Below the pieces are notes generated by a model that was given only the letters and a program-made list of their open reading frames with translations, was not told the origin of the DNA and made no database searches. Shown here in pieces: positions 1 to 6,403 of a stretch of 15,159 bases of DNA (the stretch's first letter is position 1; each line of letters opens with the position of its first letter). A program made the position numbers and the translations under genes. Location of the stretch: assembly GCA_030608745.1 (NCBI GenBank), contig JAUWDQ010000035.1:1-15159 (forward strand), read 5' to 3'. The DNA is from Pseudomonadota bacterium (GTDB lineage Bacteria; Desulfobacterota; BSN033; WVXP01; G020346125).

Positions 1-1
1 G

Positions 2-364
2 TTGGATGATCTTGAGGTTCAGGGTATAAAGCCCGAGGATTTGAAGGGTCTAAATGTTAAGCTTGGGGAATATGGTGGGTTGAAGGGCTTCTTTCTGGCG
101 GTCTCTGGACATAATACGCTTGGAGAGTTAAATTTTGCTCAGGTAATGGCTGCTGATGCGTTAAAGAGGACGCAGGCTGAATATGATGCGTTTGAGGGTC
201 AATTTAATTTACTCAAGGCGTCATCGATGGATTATATTTCTACGCTTGCCTTTGCTAAGACGTTAGTGGACGAGTACAAGTTCGATTTTATAGGAGTTAA
301 AACGTTGGTTGATGCTGCTAAGAGATTTGGTTCAATCTCGGGAATCTTGAGTGCTATTCTATAA
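2..364 (+). CDS. Unrecognised protein, C-terminal part (5' end may lie outside the window)
   Basis: An open frame enters from the left edge and ends with TAA at 362-364. The first in-frame start-like codon is a TTG at base 2, but with no upstream sequence visible this is probably the tail of a longer gene. The 120 visible residues are soluble-looking, with no membrane segment and no cysteines. Predicted helical stretches include AADALKRTQAEYDAFEGQF (about residues 50-68). It ends in a mildly hydrophobic tail (GSISGILSAIL). I recognise no family. Codon use is T-rich (many GTT, CTT and GAT codons) and clearly more AT-rich than the molybdenum hydroxylase genes that follow. An imperfect hairpin follows the stop at 387-406. 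The reading frame is well supported; the function is unknown. Confidence 0.5.
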   Translation: MDDLEVQGIKPEDLKGLNVKLGEYGGLKGFFLAVSGHNTLGELNFAQVMAADALKRTQAEYDAFEGQFNLLKASSMDYISTLAFAKTLVDEYKFDFIGVKTLVDAAKRFGSISGILSAIL

Positions 365-681
365 TGTTGGTTATAGTCTCAGGACACCCAGGATTTTTTT
401 CCTCGGTTCAGTCCACTTTTAGTCAAACATGCCTTGCCGAGAATTGGTAAAATAGTTACCGAGAAAGGGAGAGTGGGTAACGCGAACGATGTCTTGACTT
501 GGAAGCCTCGAGGGTGATCGACCTGCGTGGGGGGATGAACAGTCCCCGTAACCATCCGATATCAAGCAGTATTTTCAGTACTTGCGTTTGAGTCCTGACT
601 TCGGCGCATAATGGGCCCCATTTCCTCGGGGAACTTGGTACACTGCTCGTTTAGTTGCAACGTTGACTGAGAGCCAGTCCC
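365..681. other. Gene-free stretch with several small dyads and a motif shared with 12689-12728
   Basis: No convincing coding frame was found in these 317 bases. Visible structure: an imperfect hairpin at 387-393/400-406 with a T-only loop; GGTAA/TTACC at 446-450/456-460, extendable by two pairs; GGGGA/TCCCC at 531-535/543-547; and a near-palindrome AATGGGCCCCATT at 610-622. A block at 476-516 (GGTAAC, then 15 bases, then ACTTGGAAGCCTCGAGGGTG) resembles 12689-12728 upstream of the M29 gene. I see no strong sigma-70 promoter for hcrB here. The role could be a 5' untranslated region of the hcr operon, a non-coding RNA or remnants of a mobile element. I cannot tell which. Confidence 0.4.
387..406 (+). 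terminator. Weak hairpin just after the first open frame
   Basis: CCCAGGA (387-393) can pair with TCCTCGG (400-406) with one internal mismatch around a six-T loop. There is no T tract after the stem, so it is at best a weak or non-canonical terminator for the upstream gene. Confidence 0.2.
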
Positions 682-1674
682 GTGTATGACTTCGACCTTT
701 ATGAACCGGAGAGTCTTACCGATGCCCTGAAGCTGTTGGAGGAGGTCCCAGATACCCGGGTCGTGGCAGGCGGGACCGATCTCATGGTACTGATCAAGGA
801 TCTTCTCCTTCGTCCGTCAGTCCTGGTCTCCCTGGGAAAATCGAAGGATCTGGTCGGGATTGGAACCCACGACGACGGGTGGTGCGTGGGGCCCATGACC
901 CCTTTGTGGCGCCTGGAACGTTCAGATGCCTTGCGTCGGACATATCCGGCGCTCCATCAGGCAATCCTCGCCCTTGCGGTGCCACCCATCCGCAACCAGG
1001 CCACCTTGGGGGGCAACCTCTGCCTGGACACCAAATGCATCTATTACAATCAGTCCCACGTATGGGAGAGAAATCTCTCCCGATGTTTCAAGGCCGGGGG
1101 AGATATATGCCACGTGGCACCGGCTGGTAAGCGTTGCGTGGGAGCCCTGGCCGCGGAGACCGTGGGTCCGCTGTGGGTATACGACGCGGAGTTGACCTTG
1201 ACATCGGGACGGGGGAAGCGACGTGTTTCCCTGAAGGCGTTTTATACCGGAGATGGTCTGACTCCCCACGATCTGGCCAAGGGAGAGGTCCTGACCGAGG
1301 TGCACCTGCCCACCCCAGGACCCCGGTGTGGGGCCGCTTATTGCCGATTTGCGTACCGGAAAGCCCTGGAATTTTCGCAATTTAACCTGAGCGCGGTCAT
1401 ATGTTTGGATGATCGGGGAAGGATCGATGAAGCCAACCTCGTGGTGGGTGCTATCGGTCCACAGCCCGTTGAACTCAAAGAAAGCCTCTCCTCCCTCAAG
1501 GGCCAATACCCGTCCGGGGCCCTTTGGGCCAAAGCGGTAAAAAAGGCGGGTAGGGAGGCGGCCCGCCTGGCCCGTTCCCCCCGTCTGACACTCTACCTCC
1601 AGGAAGCCCTGTCGGCATACGCGGAGAGGCTCTTCAGAGAGGCCTTGGATCGGGCCAAGTCCAATGGGAGGTGA
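682..1674 (+). CDS. hcrB: FAD-binding subunit of a 4-hydroxybenzoyl-CoA reductase-type molybdenum hydroxylase
   Basis: This is the flavin subunit of a xanthine-oxidase-family enzyme that passes electrons between FAD and the iron-sulfur chain. The 330-residue length is normal. FAD-binding motifs are visible: AGGTDL (about residues 29-34) and TLGGNL (about 108-113). The diagnostic feature is a cysteine loop, C119-x15-C135-x7-C143-x8-C152, which matches the spacing I remember for the extra [4Fe-4S] cluster of Thauera HcrB (C122, C138, C146, C155). In that enzyme the cluster lets ferredoxin-derived electrons drive reductive dehydroxylation of 4-hydroxybenzoyl-CoA. PaoB-type aldehyde oxidases also carry such a cluster, so the substrate is inferred. 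The start is a GTG with only a weak ribosome-binding site; MYDFDLYEPES fits the family N-terminus. The stop overlaps the longest possible frame of the next gene. Confidence 0.88.
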   Translation: MYDFDLYEPESLTDALKLLEEVPDTRVVAGGTDLMVLIKDLLLRPSVLVSLGKSKDLVGIGTHDDGWCVGPMTPLWRLERSDALRRTYPALHQAILALAVPPIRNQATLGGNLCLDTKCIYYNQSHVWERNLSRCFKAGGDICHVAPAGKRCVGALAAETVGPLWVYDAELTLTSGRGKRRVSLKAFYTGDGLTPHDLAKGEVLTEVHLPTPGPRCGAAYCRFAYRKALEFSQFNLSAVICLDDRGRIDEANLVVGAIGPQPVELKESLSSLKGQYPSGALWAKAVKKAGREAARLARSPRLTLYLQEALSAYAERLFREALDRAKSNGR

Positions 1675-1685
1675 ATGAGGCAGAC

Positions 1686-3971
1686 ATGAACAGCCAAAGG
1701 CCCGAAGCATTCCGTATGATCGGTCAGCGCATCCCGCGGGTAGACGCCCGGGACAAGGCAACGGGCCGGACACGCTATGTTGCGGACATTAAGGTGCAAG
1801 GCGCCCTCTTCGGCAAGGTCTTGCGCAGTCCCTACCCCCATGCGCGAGTCTTGAACGTAGATATCTCAAGGGCCGAGCGACTGCCCGGTGTCCGGGCTGT
1901 TGTAACCCATGCGGATACACCAGGGGTTCTGTACGGTTCGTACAGCTCCGGGATCAAGGACGAATTCATTCTGGCGAAAGACCGGGTGCGCTATGTGGGC
2001 GACGAGGTGGCTGCTGTGGCGGCTATCGATCCGGATATAGCCATGGAGGCCCTTACCCTCATTCGCGTGAATTACGAGCCCCTGCCCGGCTATTTCCATC
2101 CGGAGGAAGCCATGGCTGAAGGGACCGTGCCCATCCATCCTAGCGACCGGAACATAGCCTCCCACCGGCTGACTGTGCGCGGAGATCCAGACGCTGGCCT
2201 GCGTGAAGCGGACCTCGTTCTTGATGACCGGTTTGAAACCGATCTCCAGATCCATGCCTACCTGGAACCGGTGGCTTGCATCGTGGAGTATGACTCCCGT
2301 GACAGATTCCACCTCTGGGCCCCCATTCAGAATCCAAGCTGGTCCCGTATTATCTTTGCGGAGGCCATGGATCTCCCCATAGGGCGGTTTCATTGCGTCC
2401 AGACGCCCATCGGCGGCGCCTTCGGGGGAAAGTTGGAGCAGAAGCTCTACCTCATTGGTTTTTTGCTGGCGCGCAGAGCCAAAAGGCCCATCCGATTGGA
2501 GAATACAAGGGAAGAGGAGTTCCAGAGCTCCATGCCCCGAGTGCCCATGGTCATTTACCTTAAGATGGGCATGCGCAAAGACGGCCTGATCACGGCCAAA
2601 ACGCACCGGATTATTGCCGACAACGGGGCATACGCCAAATACGCTCCAGGCGTGGTCAACTTGGGTACTTACCGTATCGATGGGTTATATCGCATTCAGA
2701 ACGTGCGAAACGAGTGCATCCTGGTCTATACGAACCGACCTCCTACCTCGGCCTTCCGGGGATTCGGCAACCCTCAGATTACCTTCGCCGTTGAGAGTAT
2801 GATTGATGTACTCAGCCGGAAGCTCGGTTTGGATCCGTTGGAGGTTCGCATCAAGAATGCAGCGCTTCCGGGTGACGTGACCGCCCACGGGTTCCGGTTC
2901 ACCTCCTGTGGATTCAGGGAGTCGTTGGAGGAAGTCGGCCGGATGATGGATTACCAGCGCGTCAGGAGGGAACGGGGACCTAATGAAGGTATAGGCCTGT
3001 CGGGCACAACCCATGTGTGTGGCAACCGGGGTTTCTTTCCTCTTTTCGATGGATCCACAGCCATAATTAGAGTAGACGAGGGAGGCAATGTACGGGTCAT
3101 CCCCGGTGAGACCGACGTGGGCCAGGGTCTCCTTACGACTTTCGCCATGATTGCTGCGGAAGCACTGGGCGTTGTCTTGGACCGGATCAGGGTGGACGAG
3201 GGGGACACGGATCTTTCGGCCTTCGGCCTCGGCACATGGGGGGACCGAGCTACCTTTATCGGTGGCAACGCGGTGCGGCTGGCCGCCCTCGAGGCGAAGA
3301 AAGAGATCCTCAGAGTCGCGGCCGATATGCTGGAGGCGAACGTAGAGGACCTGGACATCCACGAAGATCGGATCATTGTCAAGGGCACGCCCAGCCGGAG
3401 GTTGGATTTTGAAGAGGTGACCGCCCGTGCGGTATACACTCAGGGGGGCTCCCCAATTATGGGTAAGGGAACGTTCATCCCCGAGTCCGATGGGGCGGAT
3501 AGCACTTTATACGGCAATATATCGGGCACCTACGCCTTCGGAGCTCAGGGCTGCAAGGTCCGTGTTGACCCCAGGACCGGGGAGGTAGAGATCCTGGAGT
3601 TTTACGCCGCTCACGACGTGGGGAGAGCCATAAACCCCATGGCCTGTGAGGGACAGGTCGAGGGATCCGTAGCCCAAGGGATAGGCTACGGGCTCTTGGA
3701 GAAGGTGGAATATAAGGATGGGGTCATGCTCAATCCGGGATTTTTACACTACCGGGTCCCAACCGCCTTGGACGTGCCCAAGATGTGTACGGCCTTGATC
3801 GAGTCCATCGACCCGGCTGGTCCCTTTGGCGCCAAGGGCGTGGCCGAACCGTCTATGACGCCCACGGCGGCCTGCATCGCCAACGCCATTTACAATGCCG
3901 TGGGTGTGCAGATTAAAGAGATTCCCGTTACACCGCAGAAGGTCTTGAAAGCCCTTAAGGACAAGAGATGA
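1686..3971 (+). CDS. hcrA: Molybdopterin-binding (catalytic) subunit of a 4-hydroxybenzoyl-CoA reductase-type enzyme
   Basis: This is the large subunit holding the molybdenum-pterin cofactor of a xanthine-oxidase-family enzyme, about 761 residues and full length. The N-terminal domain has the usual opening (IGQRIPRVDARDKATGRTRY). Cofactor-binding motifs follow in order: GGAFGGK at about 243-249, PPTSAFRGFGNPQ, GETDVGQG, and GPFGAKGVAEPS near the end. E721 in that last motif is the expected catalytic glutamate. A GTG at 1671 would add five residues. I prefer ATG 1686 because GAGG lies five bases ahead of it, while the GTG sits directly on the GGGAGG. The gene lies between hcrB-like and hcrC-like genes and overlaps the latter by ATGA. 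The 4-hydroxybenzoyl-CoA substrate is inferred mainly from the neighbouring FAD subunit; another aromatic or aldehyde substrate is possible. Confidence 0.9.
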   Translation: MNSQRPEAFRMIGQRIPRVDARDKATGRTRYVADIKVQGALFGKVLRSPYPHARVLNVDISRAERLPGVRAVVTHADTPGVLYGSYSSGIKDEFILAKDRVRYVGDEVAAVAAIDPDIAMEALTLIRVNYEPLPGYFHPEEAMAEGTVPIHPSDRNIASHRLTVRGDPDAGLREADLVLDDRFETDLQIHAYLEPVACIVEYDSRDRFHLWAPIQNPSWSRIIFAEAMDLPIGRFHCVQTPIGGAFGGKLEQKLYLIGFLLARRAKRPIRLENTREEEFQSSMPRVPMVIYLKMGMRKDGLITAKTHRIIADNGAYAKYAPGVVNLGTYRIDGLYRIQNVRNECILVYTNRPPTSAFRGFGNPQITFAVESMIDVLSRKLGLDPLEVRIKNAALPGDVTAHGFRFTSCGFRESLEEVGRMMDYQRVRRERGPNEGIGLSGTTHVCGNRGFFPLFDGSTAIIRVDEGGNVRVIPGETDVGQGLLTTFAMIAAEALGVVLDRIRVDEGDTDLSAFGLGTWGDRATFIGGNAVRLAALEAKKEILRVAADMLEANVEDLDIHEDRIIVKGTPSRRLDFEEVTARAVYTQGGSPIMGKGTFIPESDGADSTLYGNISGTYAFGAQGCKVRVDPRTGEVEILEFYAAHDVGRAINPMACEGQVEGSVAQGIGYGLLEKVEYKDGVMLNPGFLHYRVPTALDVPKMCTALIESIDPAGPFGAKGVAEPSMTPTAACIANAIYNAVGVQIKEIPVTPQKVLKALKDKR

Positions 3972-4459
3972 AGCCAGTGAAACAAGAGATCATGGTGACC
4001 ATCAATGGCGAGCTGAATCGATTTTTGATCAGAACGAACACGTTCCTACTGGACCTTTTACGGGACGAGCTGGGACTGACTGGGGCCAAGCGGGGCTGCA
4101 ACAAGGGGGAGTGTGGAAGTTGCACTGTGCTTTTGGATGGCCGGCCGGTGCGCTCCTGCTTGTTCCCGGCAGTCATGGCCGATGGTCGCCAAGTGGTAAC
4201 CATCGAAGGGTTGGAGGGACCAGGAGGTAAACTTCACCCCCTTCAGGAGGCTTTTATCCAACAGGGGGCTATTCAGTGCGGATTTTGTACGCCTGGGATG
4301 ATACTCACCGCCAAAGGCCTTTTGGACGAAAATCCGAATCCCGCCGAGGAGGAAATCCGTCGGGCTATCAGCGGCAATATCTGTCGATGTACGGGTTATG
4401 TCAAGATCATAGATGCCATTCGGACTGTGGCCCGAAAAAAGAGAGGTGTGATTAAGTAA
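3968..4459 (+). CDS. hcrC: Two-[2Fe-2S] subunit of a 4-hydroxybenzoyl-CoA reductase-type enzyme
   Basis: This is the small iron-sulfur subunit linking FAD to the molybdenum site. It is 163 residues long, typical of the family. The N-terminal plant-ferredoxin-like domain has C44, C49, C52 and C64 (motif CNKGECGSCTVLLDG...C). The C-terminal helical domain has C104, C107, C139 and C141 (QCGFCTPGM and ICRCTGY). All eight ligands for two [2Fe-2S] clusters are present. The ATG overlaps the stop of hcrA (ATGA), which indicates translational coupling in a B-A-C operon. Directly after its stop, four bases later, a remnant of a CoxE-like gene on the other strand begins. The gene itself therefore looks intact, but its downstream flank is rearranged. 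Confidence 0.92.
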   Translation: MKPVKQEIMVTINGELNRFLIRTNTFLLDLLRDELGLTGAKRGCNKGECGSCTVLLDGRPVRSCLFPAVMADGRQVVTIEGLEGPGGKLHPLQEAFIQQGAIQCGFCTPGMILTAKGLLDENPNPAEEEIRRAISGNICRCTGYVKIIDAIRTVARKKRGVIK

Positions 4460-4462
4460 CCA

Positions 4463-5018
4463 TTTTCTCAAGCGTCTTTTAAGGACTAATTCCCCACCGA
4501 ACTGCATGTTCTTTCGTAAAATCTTTCTCAAGGAGATCTCTTTGCCGTGTATTGTGTATTGATATCTTCTGCATAGCCGAGTCGTTAAAGGGTGAAGTAA
4601 TGTGCAAATAGACTCATAAAACGCCTGGGATTCCACAAAATCGACCTTTTCCTTACGTATTCCTTGATAAAGAGGATAAGGGCTGTAGCGGAGAGACAGC
4701 TCCTTAACCGAATCCGGTCCATTGTCCCGTGTGCTTTGGAGGTCGGACACCTGTTTGTGTGGAGATTCCTGAGGGTCGCCTTCATATCCTGCTACATCCG
4801 GACATACAAGGGATCTCAGGGGCAGCCTCCGCGTTGTCGAGCCAAAATGCCTGGAATAACTTGTCGAATGCCTCGAGATCTTCTTTTCTCGAAACAACAG
4901 TAAAGCGAAGGAGATGGTAAAATTCATCAACATCCGAAATATCGATGAGGTGGATACCTCTTAATACGTCCAATACCGAAGAGAAAGATATTGGGATTCC
5001 ATTTTCCTTCAGCAGCCG
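4463..5018 (-). pseudogene. Broken CoxE-like (VWA-domain) maturation protein remnant
   Basis: Read on the minus strand, two frames together give a CoxE-like N-terminal half. The first frame, from about 5018, reads RLLKENGIPISFSSVLDVLR and then DEFYHLLRFTVVSRKEDL, EAFDKLFQAFW; it stops at 4782. The second frame picks up downstream with RYSP, TTRLCRRYQY, GKEISLRKILRKN and MQFGGELVLKRRLRK, the segment that precedes the VWA domain in this family. The remnant ends about four bases from the hcrC stop, so the VWA domain with its metal-binding DxSxS site is absent. At its 5' end it abuts the GNAT fragment, lacking the first residues. CoxE-like proteins with a MoxR ATPase (CoxD) assist maturation of molybdenum hydroxylases, so a former hcr-linked accessory gene is plausible. 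At least one frameshift plus two truncations make function unlikely. Confidence 0.7.
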
Positions 5019-5338
5019 GCCACGTCGTGGGTGGTATCGCCATCGTCCATAGGCGTAAGGAATTGGCCCAGTTGCGCTGGTTCATCCTGCACCCGACCTA
5101 TTGCGGCCTTGGGTTGGGAAGAGAGCTCATGATATGTGCAGTGGATTTCTGCAAGGATAAGCAGTACAAGAAGATTTTTCTCTGGACGTTCGATGAGCTC
5201 CACGCTGCAATCCACCTCTATCGATCCTTCGGATTCGAAAGGGTAAAAACGAGATCTCACCTGCGCTGGGGCCGGAACCTGACCGAGGAACGCTACGAGC
5301 TGGATCTCCAAGGGGTAGCGCGATCGCTCGCATCATAA
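4991..5338 (+). pseudogene. N-terminally truncated GNAT-family acetyltransferase
   Basis: The open frame from about 5021 carries the acetyl-CoA-binding half of a GCN5-related N-acetyltransferase. VVGGIAIVHRRKELAQLRWF is the central strand region. HPTYCGLGLGRELM is motif A with the R/Q-x-x-G-x-G/A-like pyrophosphate loop (here CGLGLG). IFLWTFDELHAAIHLYRSFGF is the motif B region, and it ends with GRNLTEERYELDL. The pattern resembles the GNAT domain of MarR-GNAT fusion proteins. The N-terminal 50 or more residues of the domain are missing; codons 4991-5020 look like unrelated sequence that overlaps the CoxE-like remnant on the other strand. A TTG at 4991 is the only in-frame start and has no ribosome-binding site. 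It is most likely a non-functional fragment left by a deletion or recombination at about 5018-5021. Confidence 0.7.
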
Positions 5339-5401
5339 CCGGCGATATCCTTGAAATGAAGGAAGATCGGACGTGGATGGCTATGGTTGTTTTTCCAAAA
5401 A

Positions 5402-5441
5402 TTGACTTGAGTCAAGGATTCTAGTTCTCAGGTGGTATAAA
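5402..5441 (+). promoter_or_regulatory. FNR/CRP-superfamily-type palindrome followed by a -10 element
   Basis: TTGACTTGAGTCAA at 5402-5415 is a perfect inverted repeat (TTGAC-N4-GTCAA), the geometry of FNR/CRP-superfamily sites. From memory, related sites are assigned to HcpR in sulfate reducers. A -10-like TATAAA lies at 5436-5441 with no good -35 box. If transcription starts near 5448-5450, the palindrome centre (5408.5) sits at about -40, the position of a class II activator site. It lies about 100 bases upstream of the thioredoxin-like gene and would control it and the following superoxide reductase fragment. Confidence 0.5.
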
Positions 5442-5516
5442 GATTTTAATAAACCTGGGAATTGGGTTTGTTAACGTTATTTGCCAAGAAGGGCTTAGAT
5501 ATAAGGAGGTATAGCC

Positions 5517-6086
5517 ATGAAAGACAAAATCAAATGGGGAACTGAGATGGATGGGGCTCTGGCCCGGGCCCGATCTGAAAAGAAGCACGTATTGCTCGAC
5601 TTTTTTAACCCCGGTTGAATTGGTTGTCAGCAGATGGATGCCGTGACGTATCCAGACAGCAAAGTCGTCAACTTCATCAACGAGAATTTGATCCCGCTCC
5701 AGGTTCAATTCGATGCCCAGCCCTTGGCCTCGGATTTTCATATCAAGTGGACGCCTACCCTCATTACCCTTGATGCCGACGGTAAGGAACACCATCGAAC
5801 GGTTGGCTATCTCGCCCCTGATGAACTGATTCCATCGTTGCTTCTGGGCATGGGGAAGTCCTGTTTCGAAAACGAGCGATTCGATGAAGCTACCACATAC
5901 CTGGAAAAGATCCTGGCGGATCATCCCAAGAGCGACTCGGCTCCTGAGGCACTCTATCTACGCGGGGTCTGTCGTTACAAAAACACTCACGATCCCAAGC
6001 CCCTTAAGGAGGCCTATGAACAACTCAGGGACGAATATCCATCGAACGAGTGGACGAAGCGGGCATATCCATATCGTCTCTTGTAA
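5517..6086 (+). CDS. Thioredoxin-like UxxC selenoprotein with C-terminal TPR-like region (TGA codon 34 read as Sec)
   Basis: The start ATG has an excellent ribosome-binding site (AAGGAGGT, six-base spacing). The frame reads MKDKIKWGTEMDGALARARS, then LLDFFNPG, then TGA (5616-5618), then IGCQQM, and continues uninterrupted to TAA at 6084-6086 (189 residues). The TGA takes the place of the first cysteine of a thioredoxin CxxC motif, giving U34-I-G-C37, which is the classic position of selenocysteine. Later thioredoxin features remain: KWTPTLITLDADGKE with the cis-proline (TP) and VGYLAPDELI. The C-terminal half (ENERFDEATTYLEKILADHP, then PEALYLRGVCRYKN) is TPR-like. A SECIS-like hairpin follows the TGA. 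The likely role is a thiol/selenol oxidoreductase, probably in redox stress given the superoxide reductase fragment 33 bases downstream. The alternative is a nonsense-mutated gene; if TGA means stop, initiation at ATG 5634 would yield a protein without the active site. Confidence 0.8.
5616..5660 (+). promoter_or_regulatory. Predicted bacterial SECIS element after the in-frame TGA
   Basis: Right after TGA (5616-5618) the RNA can fold into a two-part hairpin. The lower stem pairs 5623-5628 with 5655-5660 (six pairs, one G-U). A six-base left bulge (5629-5634) follows. The upper stem pairs 5635-5641 with 5648-5654 (seven pairs, one G-U). The apical loop is CGUGAC at 5642-5647. The loop starts 24 bases after the TGA and has a G among its first two bases, which fits the bacterial SECIS pattern I know. 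This was folded by eye; no energy was computed. Confidence 0.6.
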
Positions 6087-6119
6087 AGAGGCGCTCGTCT
6101 AGGTAAAGGAGGTAAGAAA

Positions 6120-6242
6120 ATGAGGAAATTAGGGGAATTCTTTCAGGCTGCCGACTGGAAGACGGAAAAACACGTCCCAGTGATTGAATGCCCGGATGCG
6201 GTAAAGAGCAAAGAAAGGTTTGAGATCAAGGTTTCCGTTTGA
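6120..6242 (+). pseudogene. Truncated superoxide reductase (neelaredoxin/desulfoferrodoxin type), N-terminal 40 codons
   Basis: After a strong ribosome-binding site (AAAGGAGG, seven to eight bases before ATG 6120) the frame reads MRKLGEFFQAADWKTEKHVP and then VIECPDAVKSKERFEIKVSV, followed by TGA-GAT-TGA. This is the start of a class II superoxide reductase: the EKHVP motif contains the lysine and the first iron-ligand histidine. The family is normally about 120-130 residues, so the remaining histidine ligands and the cysteine ligand are missing. The break is abrupt at about 6240, and sequence beyond it resembles nothing in this family. The second TGA two codons later argues against selenocysteine here. 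The enzyme reduces superoxide to peroxide in anaerobes; this copy cannot. Its placement 33 bases after the thioredoxin-like gene suggests a former oxidative-stress operon. Confidence 0.72.
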
Positions 6243-6388
6243 GATTGATTGATCACCTCCCAAGGCAAATACGGTTTCCCCGTCCTGCTTGCAAAGAGGC
6301 CCTTTAAGAGAAGCAATTTCCATAAGAACTGATAAAGGAATGCCATTGGTCAACGAATTTGTGACTTTGTGAAATCTTGATTGGTTTT

Positions 6389-6397
6389 TGGTATAAT
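6389..6397 (+). promoter_or_regulatory. Extended -10 promoter for the uracil-DNA glycosylase gene
   Basis: TGGTATAAT at 6389-6397 is a perfect TATAAT with the TGn extension. A possible -35 (TTGTGA, 6367-6372) lies 19 bases upstream. The expected transcription start, about seven bases downstream, falls at about 6404, the first base of the ATG, with no ribosome-binding site in between. Confidence 0.6.
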
Positions 6398-6403
6398 ATA
6401 TTC

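Noticed and set aside
922..1773. Minus-strand open frame of 283 codons over hcrB
   Set aside because: It is antisense to a well-conserved FAD subunit and resembles no family; GC-rich genes often leave such open antisense frames.
1866..2606. Minus-strand open frame of 246 codons over hcrA
   Set aside because: It is a shadow of the molybdopterin subunit with no recognisable motif.
4058..4933. Long minus-strand open frame of 291 codons overlapping hcrC
   Set aside because: The half over hcrC is a shadow of a clear gene. The upstream half is only part of the frameshifted CoxE-like remnant, so the frame as a whole is not a gene.
5421..5924. Minus-strand open frame of 167 codons over the thioredoxin-like gene
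   Set aside because: The plus strand has a strong ribosome-binding site and clear homology; the antisense frame has neither.
5634..6086. Plus-strand CDS starting at ATG 5634
   Set aside because: It would lack the thioredoxin N-terminus and active site and has no ribosome-binding site. The frame clearly continues upstream through a TGA that fits selenocysteine.
6240..6242. Second possible selenocysteine TGA in the superoxide reductase gene
   Set aside because: Another stop follows two codons later, the family has no Sec or Cys at this position, and homology ends here; truncation is the better explanation.
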